18,920 nt of DNA from Flavobacteriales bacterium (lineage in GTDB: Bacteria > Bacteroidota > Bacteroidia > Flavobacteriales_D > Crocinitomicaceae), in contig RFNX01000403.1 in NCBI GenBank assembly GCA_009926905.1, positions 1-18,920 on the forward strand, read 5' to 3'. The notes below the pieces were generated by a model that did not search any database, had not been told where the DNA came from, and worked only from the letters and a program-made list of their open reading frames with translations. How positions within the stretch are numbered: the stretch's first letter is position 1; each line of letters starts with the position of its first letter. Positions 1-6,915 of this stretch are shown piece by piece. The translations under genes were made by a program, and so were the position numbers.

Positions 1-52
1 TGATTATAGTTTAATCAATTGCTAAATGTTGAAAAATAATTTTCTTTGTTGC

Positions 53-79
53 AAAAAAGCCTCCGTAGAGGCTTTTTTT
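53..79. terminator. Bidirectional Rho-independent terminator
   Basis: A GCCTC/GAGGC stem (59-63 with 68-72) closes a CGTA loop. It is flanked by six A residues on the left and seven T residues on the right, which can pair and extend the stem. Read on either strand it is a GC stem followed by a T tract. It lies three bases past the stop of the minus-strand lipoprotein gene and could also end a plus-strand gene left of the window. Confidence 0.88.
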
Positions 80-82
80 AAA

Positions 83-340
83 TTATTGTTCCATTTTAAA
101 ACAAGATACTGTTGTTCCTTGGCTATCTGGATTTTGATCCATAATTAACTGAAGGTCTGTTTTAATGTTAGTACATCTTGCTGTTGCTTCGTTCTTGTCC
201 ATGATTCCCATGTAATAAGTAGTGTCGACACTTAGTGATGAGCCTGGGATGTCAACATTACAATTACATCCGTAAGATTTTTTACATGAAGTCATTGAAA
301 CTAAAGTCAGTACCCCCAATCCAAGTAATAATTTTTTCAT
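83..340 (-). CDS. Small cysteine-containing lipoprotein
   Basis: This is an 85-residue protein of unknown function. Residues 1-18 form a lipoprotein signal peptide (MKK, then a hydrophobic stretch). The lipobox SMTSC puts the lipidated Cys at 19, so the mature protein would be anchored in a membrane, probably the outer membrane. Besides the lipid Cys the mature part has four cysteines (25, 27, 56, 80), enough for two disulfides, in a polar chain of about 66 residues. I see no catalytic motif. The gene ends right at the bidirectional terminator at 53-79. It is 66 bp downstream of the next minus-strand gene, so it may be read through from the PEGA lipoprotein promoter or have its own start; I found no clear TAnnTTTG box in that gap. 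The reading frame and signal peptide are convincing; the function is unknown. Confidence 0.85.
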   Translation of the reverse strand: MKKLLLGLGVLTLVSMTSCKKSYGCNCNVDIPGSSLSVDTTYYMGIMDKNEATARCTNIKTDLQLIMDQNPDSQGTTVSCFKMEQ

Positions 341-406
341 AATTTTTTAAGTTATTATTTCCCTACTCTTAAGCTTTTCGGGTTCCGCTATGTTTTAATT
401 ATTAAG

Positions 407-661
407 TTAAAGAATATCAATGAGATTACTAAGAATAGCAATTTGATTTTTTACAATAAAAGTAAATTCACGCCCTATTAATTTCGATAATTCGTTAGCT
501 GTAGGTTTCTTATCAAATAAAAAATCAACAACTCCAATAATAAACAATTCCGAACCCAATAAATTAAACGTTATTTCATTTTCCCCAAAAACTGAAGTAA
601 CAACTCCTTTATGTTTTATGATATTATTATTCATTTTTAATTGTCTTAGATTATTTGACAT
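407..661 (-). CDS. Hypothetical 84-residue protein
   Basis: I do not recognise this family. The frame encodes 84 residues with no signal peptide and no cysteine, so it is probably cytoplasmic. It reads as a compact alpha/beta protein: alternating hydrophobic stretches (VVTSVFG, ITFNLLG, LFIIGVVDFLF, FTFIVK) and one amphipathic helix around KPTANELSKLIG. Its ATG at 661 is five bases after the stop codon of the PEGA lipoprotein gene, so the two are almost certainly cotranscribed. An internal ATG at 634 (residue 10) is an alternative start that would give 75 residues. The tight spacing is the main reason to believe it is a real gene. Confidence 0.62.
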   Translation of the reverse strand: MSNNLRQLKMNNNIIKHKGVVTSVFGENEITFNLLGSELFIIGVVDFLFDKKPTANELSKLIGREFTFIVKNQIAILSNLIDIL

Positions 662-666
662 TCGTT

Positions 667-1083
667 TTATTTATTGAGTTTTACATCTACAGTGTTATCT
701 AGCAATTTAATAATCTTACCATCTTGAGTTATAACTTTTTTTATTACATAACCTGAACCATTGCTATTATCTATGAGTACTCCAATCAATGGACCAACAC
801 CCGCAAGAGGTAAAAAAACAAAATTACCCCAAGACCATCCATTAGTTGATTTTTTTACTTTAAGAGTGTAATCTTGATATCCTTGATTAGAAAATGTAAT
901 AATCTCTGATTTTCTCGGCACTTCTTTAGTTATAGGAGTTACTCCAATATTTTCTCCGTCAACAATTACGTTTGCTCCAGGTGGTTGTGAAACAAAAGTT
1001 ACGGTCTGCAATTTACCTGTAATAATTGTAGCACAACTCTGTAGAAAGAAAACAGAAGCTACAATTGCAATTAATTTTCTCAT
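667..1083 (-). CDS. PEGA-domain lipoprotein
   Basis: This is a 138-residue surface or periplasmic lipoprotein. Residues 1-16 are a signal peptide with the lipobox LQSC, giving lipid-Cys17. Residues about 27-71 form a PEGA domain (VTFVSQPPGANVIVDGENIG followed by TPI), a small beta-rich module found in envelope proteins. A Gly/aromatic segment follows (GWSWGNFVF, then a hydrophobic GPLIGVLID), typical of PEGA lipoproteins in Bacteroidota. The frame is open further upstream to a TTG at 1107, but that TTG lies within the TAGATTTG promoter box (1112-1105), so transcription would begin after it. The ATG at 1083, directly before the signal peptide, is the better start. The gene is followed after five bases by the 84-residue hypothetical. 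The molecular role of the PEGA module here is unknown. Confidence 0.86.
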   Translation of the reverse strand: MRKLIAIVASVFFLQSCATIITGKLQTVTFVSQPPGANVIVDGENIGVTPITKEVPRKSEIITFSNQGYQDYTLKVKKSTNGWSWGNFVFLPLAGVGPLIGVLIDNSNGSGYVIKKVITQDGKIIKLLDNTVDVKLNK

Positions 1084-1104
1084 GATTTTAGATTTAAATT
1101 TCTT

Positions 1105-1112
1105 CAAATCTA
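1105..1112 (-). promoter_or_regulatory. Promoter -7 box (TAGATTTG) for PEGA lipoprotein
   Basis: On the minus strand this reads TAGATTTG, matching the Bacteroidota -7 consensus TAnnTTTG. It sits 22 bases upstream of the ATG at 1083. The nearest TTG upstream (complement of 1138-1140) is about 25 bases away, longer than the usual 19-21 spacing, so the -33 element is weak. Confidence 0.5.
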
Positions 1113-1181
1113 CTTACAAAAAAAAGTCGATTAATTGCAATTTACCTTTCGGTAACCTTGCTGATTTAGCGCTACAATCTC

Positions 1182-4100
1182 TTATTTATCGGTAATAGGC
1201 AGCAGAATAGTTGCTGTGTAAAATGAATCTTTAATGGTTGTTGTTAAAGTCGCGTTTGTGTCATAAAGCGCCAAACGTTTTTGAATAATTTCAGTTGACT
1301 TGGATTGAAAGGTGTGATTTTTTATCACTTCAGAATTGATTTCATTTTTTATTTTAATTCTTAGTGATTTTTCTTCTTGCTTGATGGAAATGGAAATAAA
1401 GATTTCACCTAATTCACTCTTTAAACCGTAAATAATTGCATTTTCAATCAATGGTTGAATTAGTAGCGGCGGAATCATGATTAATTCGTCGCAATCTACT
1501 TCCTGTTGAATACTTAAGGTGCCCTGAAAACGTTGGTTTTCTATACTCAAATACAGTTGGATAAACTCTAATTCTTCTTCGATTGAAATCAATTTTGTGT
1601 CTGAATAGTCGAGAACTCTTCTAATTAAAATGCTAAACTGATTCAAAAACGACAACGCTCTTTCTTGATCGATATCTAAAATGTACCTCTGAACTGAATT
1701 TAGTGCGTTAAACACAAAGTGCGGATTCATTTGCGATTGCAACGCTTCCATTTGCAATTCATTAAATCTGTTCTTGAAAGTCAATTTTTCAATCTCTTTC
1801 TTTTTGGATTGTAGCACAAAATAGCGCGTAAGGAAAACAATGCCTCCTAAAAACAATAAAAAGTAAATAAATAAGGAAAAACCGTGTAAATACAATGGAG
1901 CAGGAAATTCAATGTTGTAATTGTGTTGCCAAGTTGTTTTACCTGTTCGCAAGTCATTTATCTTGAATTCAATTTTTGTATTACCAAAATCTAAATTTTG
2001 TAAATAAATTTTACCACTTGGTTCAATTTCTATCCAATCATTTCTATTGATGCGATAATATCCTTTGAGTACATCTGTATTCAATTCGTTAAAGGATAAA
2101 AAGTGCAGAGTAATATTCTTATTTTTTGAAAGGAACTGATTTGAAGTATTAAATACAGGCTCATTCGTTTTCGTAAATTGATTGGTGACATTAAAAACTA
2201 TTTTTTTATCAATTTCCTTTTGAAGTTTAGATAAATCAAGTCGAATAATAGATTTTGGAGAATAAATAACTAGGGCTTTTTCATTCAAATTAACACGATG
2301 AAAATTCTCTACACCATTTTGATAATCATTATAACTTTTCAATATATTTCCATCCCAAATAAATATTCTTTTTGATGTTATAAAAACAAGGTAATTTCCA
2401 TTTCCTTTTAAGTCGATAATTGACTCATTATAAAACTGTGATTTTTTTATAGTTTTTACCAATTTAAAATTGTGTTCACTGTCGTAAAAAAGAATTTCCC
2501 CATTTACTGTTGAAATAACAAGATATTTATTTTGGAATGAAGTACTTCTATAAACATCTGAATTCAAGCCTTTCAGTTTAGTCGGATGTAATGCTTTTCG
2601 GTCATAAATATAAACACCCTGACTTTCTGTGATAATAGCGTTTTTCTGACCGAACTTTTCTATTCCCATAACGTGCTTTAATACCAACTTATCTTGGCGA
2701 AAGCAATCGTATAATAGCTCTCTTTTCGGTTTGTTTTTAAGACAAATTAAACTTAGTTTGTATTGGTCAAAAAGCAATTCGTCATTTTTAGTATAATTGA
2801 GATGAGACGATGGAATTGGAATAAAATCTTCTATTTCAAATTTCTTGTTAACGATAAAGAATCCAATTGTGCTTAAAACAAACCATTTGTTGTTTATGAA
2901 TTTTAAATCATCGCAATGTAAACCATTAAATGTTGCTTCTGTCCAAGAATTTACCTTTAAGTTAAACAAAGAATTTCGCTGTTTTACTTGAAGATTGTTT
3001 GCGAATTTTCTTAATTCATCGACAGAAATTTGCTTCTGTATAGTATTCATTGCGTCGAAGTACAACAAACCTCCTTCTGTTAAAGCTATTACACCGTTTT
3101 TTTCAGGATAGCTTGAAATAATTGGTCTTTCGGTTAGCTCTTTTTTAACTGCGAAAGATTTAGAATATAAAGAAGCATTTACAATATAAACACCAAAGCC
3201 TGTACCAAAATAAATTTCATTATTCGCTTTATCATAAAATAACTCTTGACCTGGTATATTCTCTGGTAAAATCAATTCTTCAGTAAAATTCTTATCAAGT
3301 TTAATAAGACCATGAATTCCATAATTAAAATTATAGCAAGCGCCAAAAACGTTTTTGTTTTTATCTGTAATAAACATTGAAGGCAATCGCGAAGACACTT
3401 TTTTTATAGGTGTCTGAACTTGTTTTCTAAGGAATTTATCTGCATTAAATAATTTTGCATCAGGATCAAAAGTTAAGATTAAATTATTATCTAAACACGT
3501 TGAGCCATAGAGAAATTCACCGGTATAAACATTTTTAAATACAACATCCTTGTCGCGTATGACAACCTCATTCACTCCTCTAATCACACTTGTCGCATAG
3601 ACTTTGTTGTCTTTAGTAAAAAAATCCACAGTCCAATAGGACATCATGGTATCAGAGACTATTTTGTTGGTTAAAGGTTTGAACTTTCCCTCAGGAGAAA
3701 TAACTGTTATACCATCATTTTGAGCAAGATATATATGTTTATTGTGTTCGTGAAAACTTAAAACAGAACCATTTTTTGCAGCCTTTTTTTGCTTAGCAAA
3801 CGATTTGATTTTTCCATTCTTTATCCGAACCAAAAAAGATTTTTCACCATAACCAATCCACAATGACCCATCTGAACTTGCAAAAACAGATAAAATCCCC
3901 TCATCGGGCAAACCTTTAAATTGTTGAATTTTTCCATTGCTGATGTAACACAATCCCTTCTCAGTTCCAATCCAAATTATTCCATTTTTGTCTTTTGTAA
4001 TGCCTGTAATAGTTGATGAAGGTAGGCCGTCCTTTGTAGAAATTAATTTATAGCTATAGTTTTGTGCAATATAATTATTCGAGAGTATCAGTGCCGCCAG

Positions 4101-4184
4101 ACTGAATAACCCGCAAAAAATCTTCTGCTTTGCGTTTTGAAACTGAGAGGCAGATGTTATTTTGTAAAAACACATGGTTGCCAT
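1182..4184 (-). CDS. Two-component propeller / Y_Y_Y sensor histidine kinase (LytS type)
   Basis: This membrane sensor kinase has about 1000 residues. Order: signal peptide (hydrophobic core about 22-35, ending near AQ at 40-41); a periplasmic beta-propeller whose first blade shows DGLPSSTITGITKD and GIIWIGTEKGL; a Y_Y_Y-like beta domain before the membrane; one transmembrane helix about 766-786; a coiled segment; then a His_kinase (PF06580-type) domain with phospho-acceptor His822 in QMNPHFVFN and N-box Glu914-Asn915 in QPLIENAI. The usual DxGxG loop is replaced by KNEINSE, as can occur in LytS/AlgZ-like kinases. The frame is open to a TTG at 4205, with ATGs at 4184 and 4175. All of these overlap the upstream regulator gene, and I chose 4184. 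It probably phosphorylates the LytTR regulator encoded just upstream. The ligand is not deducible. Confidence 0.9.
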   Translation of the reverse strand: MATMCFYKITSASQFQNAKQKIFCGLFSLAALILSNNYIAQNYSYKLISTKDGLPSSTITGITKDKNGIIWIGTEKGLCYISNGKIQQFKGLPDEGILSVFASSDGSLWIGYGEKSFLVRIKNGKIKSFAKQKKAAKNGSVLSFHEHNKHIYLAQNDGITVISPEGKFKPLTNKIVSDTMMSYWTVDFFTKDNKVYATSVIRGVNEVVIRDKDVVFKNVYTGEFLYGSTCLDNNLILTFDPDAKLFNADKFLRKQVQTPIKKVSSRLPSMFITDKNKNVFGACYNFNYGIHGLIKLDKNFTEELILPENIPGQELFYDKANNEIYFGTGFGVYIVNASLYSKSFAVKKELTERPIISSYPEKNGVIALTEGGLLYFDAMNTIQKQISVDELRKFANNLQVKQRNSLFNLKVNSWTEATFNGLHCDDLKFINNKWFVLSTIGFFIVNKKFEIEDFIPIPSSHLNYTKNDELLFDQYKLSLICLKNKPKRELLYDCFRQDKLVLKHVMGIEKFGQKNAIITESQGVYIYDRKALHPTKLKGLNSDVYRSTSFQNKYLVISTVNGEILFYDSEHNFKLVKTIKKSQFYNESIIDLKGNGNYLVFITSKRIFIWDGNILKSYNDYQNGVENFHRVNLNEKALVIYSPKSIIRLDLSKLQKEIDKKIVFNVTNQFTKTNEPVFNTSNQFLSKNKNITLHFLSFNELNTDVLKGYYRINRNDWIEIEPSGKIYLQNLDFGNTKIEFKINDLRTGKTTWQHNYNIEFPAPLYLHGFSLFIYFLLFLGGIVFLTRYFVLQSKKKEIEKLTFKNRFNELQMEALQSQMNPHFVFNALNSVQRYILDIDQERALSFLNQFSILIRRVLDYSDTKLISIEEELEFIQLYLSIENQRFQGTLSIQQEVDCDELIMIPPLLIQPLIENAIIYGLKSELGEIFISISIKQEEKSLRIKIKNEINSEVIKNHTFQSKSTEIIQKRLALYDTNATLTTTIKDSFYTATILLPITDK

Positions 4185-4857
4185 CGTTGCGATTGTATTT
4201 TTCAATGCAATTTAAATTAATGAGGTGCGATTTGTGAATTCTATAAAAAAGTTCTTTTGGTAATATTTCTTCGTATGTTTTTAAAGTTCTCGGAGTATGA
4301 AATTTTTCACCATCTAATGTAAATATTTTGGTGTAATTCCCATCTCCTTCTAAATAATTAATTCGAGAAAAAGGAATAAATGAGTATTCTTCACCGTTTA
4401 ATACAGCCAATTTATTAAATTTTAAATCAAGGTTGTGATTTTTAATCTCACGATAGATTGTTTCCAGATATAATGAGTTCGCCTCACTTTTAATAGTTTC
4501 AATTGCTTTATTACAAGCAATTATTAAATCTGGAAAATGAATTGGTTTAAGAAGATAATCAATAGCATTTAACTTTAAAGCTTGAATAGCATGTTTTTCA
4601 AATGCAGTTGTAAAAATGACAGCATGTTTTTTATGACTCAAATATTTAAACAATTCAAAACCAGAGCTTCCTTCACCAAGTTGAATATCCAAAAATACCA
4701 GTTGAATATCATTTCTTTTTGCCAATAATTCTACGGAATGCTCAATTGTAAAACAAACACCAACAAGTTCAATTTTATCTTTTAAGTAAGTTGAAATCAG
4801 TTCAGATAGTACGTCTTGTGCAGTTGGTTCGTCTTCTACAATAATTGCTTTAATCAT
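4075..4857 (-). CDS. LytTR-family response regulator
   Basis: This 260-residue DNA-binding response regulator has a receiver domain at about 1-120. It has acidic-pocket residues Glu8-Asp9, phospho-acceptor Asp57 in VFLDIQL, the conserved Thr in FTTAF and the Lys-Pro pair in YLLKPI. A LytTR DNA-binding domain follows at about 150-255, with recognisable FSRINYLEGDGNYT, RTLKTYEEIL and FYRIHKSHLINL segments. It is the first gene of the pair and is followed on the same strand by the propeller histidine kinase, whose start lies inside the last ~110 bp of this gene. The C-terminal LytTR helix (SKRKAEDFLRVI) is intact, so the gene is complete rather than frameshifted into its neighbour. It likely responds to that kinase, but its target promoters cannot be seen here. 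Confidence 0.95.
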   Translation of the reverse strand: MIKAIIVEDEPTAQDVLSELISTYLKDKIELVGVCFTIEHSVELLAKRNDIQLVFLDIQLGEGSSGFELFKYLSHKKHAVIFTTAFEKHAIQALKLNAIDYLLKPIHFPDLIIACNKAIETIKSEANSLYLETIYREIKNHNLDLKFNKLAVLNGEEYSFIPFSRINYLEGDGNYTKIFTLDGEKFHTPRTLKTYEEILPKELFYRIHKSHLINLNCIEKYNRNDGNHVFLQNNICLSVSKRKAEDFLRVIQSGGTDTLE

Positions 4858-4871
4858 AATTCTTAAAAATA

Positions 4872-4879
4872 CAAAGATA
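4872..4879 (-). promoter_or_regulatory. Promoter -7 box (TATCTTTG) for regulator/kinase operon
   Basis: The minus strand reads TATCTTTG, a full match to the Bacteroidota -7 consensus TAnnTTTG, 14 bases upstream of the response-regulator ATG. This implies a very short leader. No TTG is present at the expected -33 spacing, so the call rests on the -7 box and its position. Confidence 0.45.
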
Positions 4880-5118
4880 TTTTTAAAAAAATAATGAGCT
4901 CATCTAACTTATTAATCGGTACTATTGGTTATTAAACGAATTTAAAAGCATTCTATTTTTTCAATTTTAACCTTCTACGACTATAAATAAAGAATGGGGA
5001 GATTAAGTTAATCTTCAATAAATTCAACTTCCTTTTAATCGAGCAAATTAAATATTTAGCCTTAACTTTATTTTGATATTTAGCTTATTTGATCCTTTCT
5101 TAAGTACGCAAAACATAA

Positions 5119-5201
5119 ATTATCCCTCATTATAACTGATTTAACATATTTATTATCCCTTATTATAATTAAATTTATTTAAAAATTATCCCTCATTATA
5201 A
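5119..5201. repeat. Three 17-bp direct repeats at 33-bp period
   Basis: The element ATTATCCCTYATTATAA occurs at 5119-5135, 5152-5168 and 5185-5201. Copies 1 and 3 are identical over 17 bp and copy 2 has one C-to-T change. Start-to-start distance is exactly 33 bp both times, about three helical turns, so all copies face roughly the same side of the DNA. The 16-bp spacers are unrelated AT-rich sequence, so the 17-mer is the conserved part. Each copy ends in a TTAT/ATAA inverted pair and contains ATTAT twice. The last copy ends 20 bases before the ATPase -7 box. The arrangement looks like an operator array for the ATPase gene; the binding protein is unknown. Confidence 0.85.
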
Positions 5202-5221
5202 AAATTACATATAAATTTAAT

Positions 5222-5229
5222 TACCTTTG
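5222..5229 (+). promoter_or_regulatory. Promoter -7 box (TACCTTTG) for AAA ATPase
   Basis: TACCTTTG is a full match to TAnnTTTG, ending 15 bases before the ATG at 5245. A TTG at 5227 is in frame with the ATPase but lies inside this box, so it is unlikely to be the start codon. No -33 TTG is evident. The repeat array directly upstream may supply activator or repressor control instead. Confidence 0.5.
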
Positions 5230-5244
5230 TGGAAAATTAAAGCT

Positions 5245-6915
5245 ATGTTTTACAGAAAGATACTTACAGAATTAGAAGAATGGAAAAACAATGAGTTCAG
5301 AAAACCATTGGTAATTCGAGGTGCGCGTCAAGTAGGTAAAACGACCGTTGTTCACGAATTTTCAAAACACTACAAACAATACATCTATTTGAACCTTGAA
5401 AAAGAAGAATACAAAACACTTTTTCAAACTTTAAGTGATATAGAATTACTAGCACAACGTATCTTTTTTATCGAAGGAAAAAAGTGGGAACTACTTTCCG
5501 AAACTTTACTGTTTATAGACGAAATACAAGAAGTACCAAAAGCAATCAACTTCTTGCGCTACTTTTATGAAGACCTTCCGCAATTGCACGTTATCACAGC
5601 TGGAAGTATGCTTGAAACCTTGTTGGGAAAAAACATCAGTTTCCCCGTTGGAAGAGTGGAGTATAAAATATTGCGACCTGTTTCATTTGAAGAGTTTTTA
5701 GGTGCAATCGGTGAAACTTTAGCATTGGAAGAATTAAAAAAAGTTCCTCTAAAATCGTATGCTTATGACCGATTACTAAACTTGTTTCACACCTACGCAC
5801 TTTTGGGAGGAATGCCAAATATCATTCAACAATATGCCAAACAAAAAGATATAACTTCCTTAAAACCAATCTATGAATCATTGTTGAATTCCTACCTTGA
5901 AGACGCTGAAAAATATGCAAAAAATGAAAGTCAACTTCAAGTAATACGAACAATAATCAATGAATCATTATTTCTTGCAGGTAAACGAGTAACCTTCCAA
6001 AGTTTTGGAAATAAAAAATTTACCTCAAAAGAAGTCTCTGGAATACTTGAAAGTTTGCAAAAAACCCATTTATTGAATTTAATTTATCCAACAACTTTTT
6101 TCGAATTACCACTATTACGAGATTCTAAAAAATCACCAAGATTACAGTTTTTAGATACCGGATTATTAAATTTTGGTGTTGGATTGCAAAAAGAAATACT
6201 AGGAACAAAAGATTTGAATTCCGTTTATCAAGGAACGATGATTGAACATTTGGTTGGGCAAGAATTGATAGCACACAAAAGCACGCCACTTGAGAAACTA
6301 AACTTTTGGGTAAGAGACAAAAACAGCTCAGACGCTGAACTTGATTTCGTTTATCCTTATGAAGGGAAAGTTGTTCCGATTGAAGTGAAATCAGGAAGTT
6401 CAGGTAGGTTAAGATCGCTTTTGAATTATTTGGACGAGTCAAGATTGAACTATGCAATACGATTTTTTGCTGGAGAATTGTCATTAAACGAAATAAAAAC
6501 ACAAAAAGGAAAAACGATTCATCTTTTAAATTTGCCCTATTTCTTAGCTGGTCAAACAGAAAAATACATCAAATGGTTACAGCAAAACTTGCCTAAGGAA
6601 TCGAGTGATGTTGTGAATGAACCTAAAGCTGAATATAAAAAAGAGAAGAAAGAGGAAAAATTAATAACAAACGTCGAGGAATTGACAAGCAGACATTTAA
6701 AGCTTTTGAAACATTGCCAAAATGAACCAAAAAAAGGGAAAGAACTTTTAGAGGAAGCTTTAGGATTGCACTATCAATCGCGAAATAAACGCATATTTAT
6801 AAAACCGCTTTTTGATTTGGAATTAATTGAATGGACCAATAAATCCAACGCAAAAGACAAGCAACAAGCGTATCGATTGACTGAAAAAGGAAAACAATTT
6901 TTAAATAAAACCTAA
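5245..6915 (+). CDS. AAA ATPase, DUF4143 family, with C-terminal winged helix
   Basis: This is a 556-residue cytoplasmic ATPase. The AAA_14-type domain at about 18-150 has Walker A GARQVGKT (26-33) and Walker B LLFIDEIQE with Asp92-Glu93. The DUF4143 region at about 200-430 contains a PD-(D/E)XK-like pattern (Glu365, Asp367, Glu380, Lys382 in AELDF and IEVKSG), which in this family is a nuclease-like fold of uncertain activity. A charged Lys/Glu linker (about 450-470) leads to a winged helix at about 480-556. Its segment LGLHYQSRNKRIFIKPLFD then LELIEW resembles the winged helix ending some Fic and AlbA/RecG-like proteins. Typical DUF4143 ATPases are near 400 residues, so this C-terminal extension is notable. 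The start at 5245 gives the family-typical MFYRKIL N-terminus. It stands alone on its strand and its stop overlaps the stop of the TolC-type gene. The biological role of DUF4143 ATPases is not established. Confidence 0.92.
   Translation: MFYRKILTELEEWKNNEFRKPLVIRGARQVGKTTVVHEFSKHYKQYIYLNLEKEEYKTLFQTLSDIELLAQRIFFIEGKKWELLSETLLFIDEIQEVPKAINFLRYFYEDLPQLHVITAGSMLETLLGKNISFPVGRVEYKILRPVSFEEFLGAIGETLALEELKKVPLKSYAYDRLLNLFHTYALLGGMPNIIQQYAKQKDITSLKPIYESLLNSYLEDAEKYAKNESQLQVIRTIINESLFLAGKRVTFQSFGNKKFTSKEVSGILESLQKTHLLNLIYPTTFFELPLLRDSKKSPRLQFLDTGLLNFGVGLQKEILGTKDLNSVYQGTMIEHLVGQELIAHKSTPLEKLNFWVRDKNSSDAELDFVYPYEGKVVPIEVKSGSSGRLRSLLNYLDESRLNYAIRFFAGELSLNEIKTQKGKTIHLLNLPYFLAGQTEKYIKWLQQNLPKESSDVVNEPKAEYKKEKKEEKLITNVEELTSRHLKLLKHCQNEPKKGKELLEEALGLHYQSRNKRIFIKPLFDLELIEWTNKSNAKDKQQAYRLTEKGKQFLNKT

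Larger units (their letters stand above)
4858..5244. other. AT-rich intergenic region between divergent units
   Basis: This 387-bp gap separates the divergently read regulator/kinase pair and the AAA ATPase gene. It holds a TAnnTTTG box for each direction (4872-4879 and 5222-5229) and the 33-bp-periodic repeat array (5119-5201). I see no convincing reading frame, tRNA or hairpin terminator in 4880-5118. Confidence 0.6.

Noticed and set aside
1142..1155. TTACC/GGTAA hairpin after the kinase gene as a terminator
   Set aside because: The stem is only five base pairs and the T run on the transcribed strand is more than 15 bases away, so it does not meet the form of an intrinsic terminator.
1320..1370. 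Loss of the DxGxG ATP-lid motif in the histidine kinase (KNEINSE instead)
   Set aside because: LytS/AlgZ-like His_kinase proteins can vary at this loop, and the H-box and N-box are intact, so this alone does not show an inactive kinase.
5227..5244. Upstream TTG start for the AAA ATPase
   Set aside because: The TTG lies inside the TACCTTTG promoter box, and the ATG at 5245 gives the family-typical MFYRKIL N-terminus.
6125..6502. 125-residue minus-strand frame inside the ATPase gene
   Set aside because: It lies wholly within a gene with clear domain motifs, has no domain of its own, and looks like a frame shadow.
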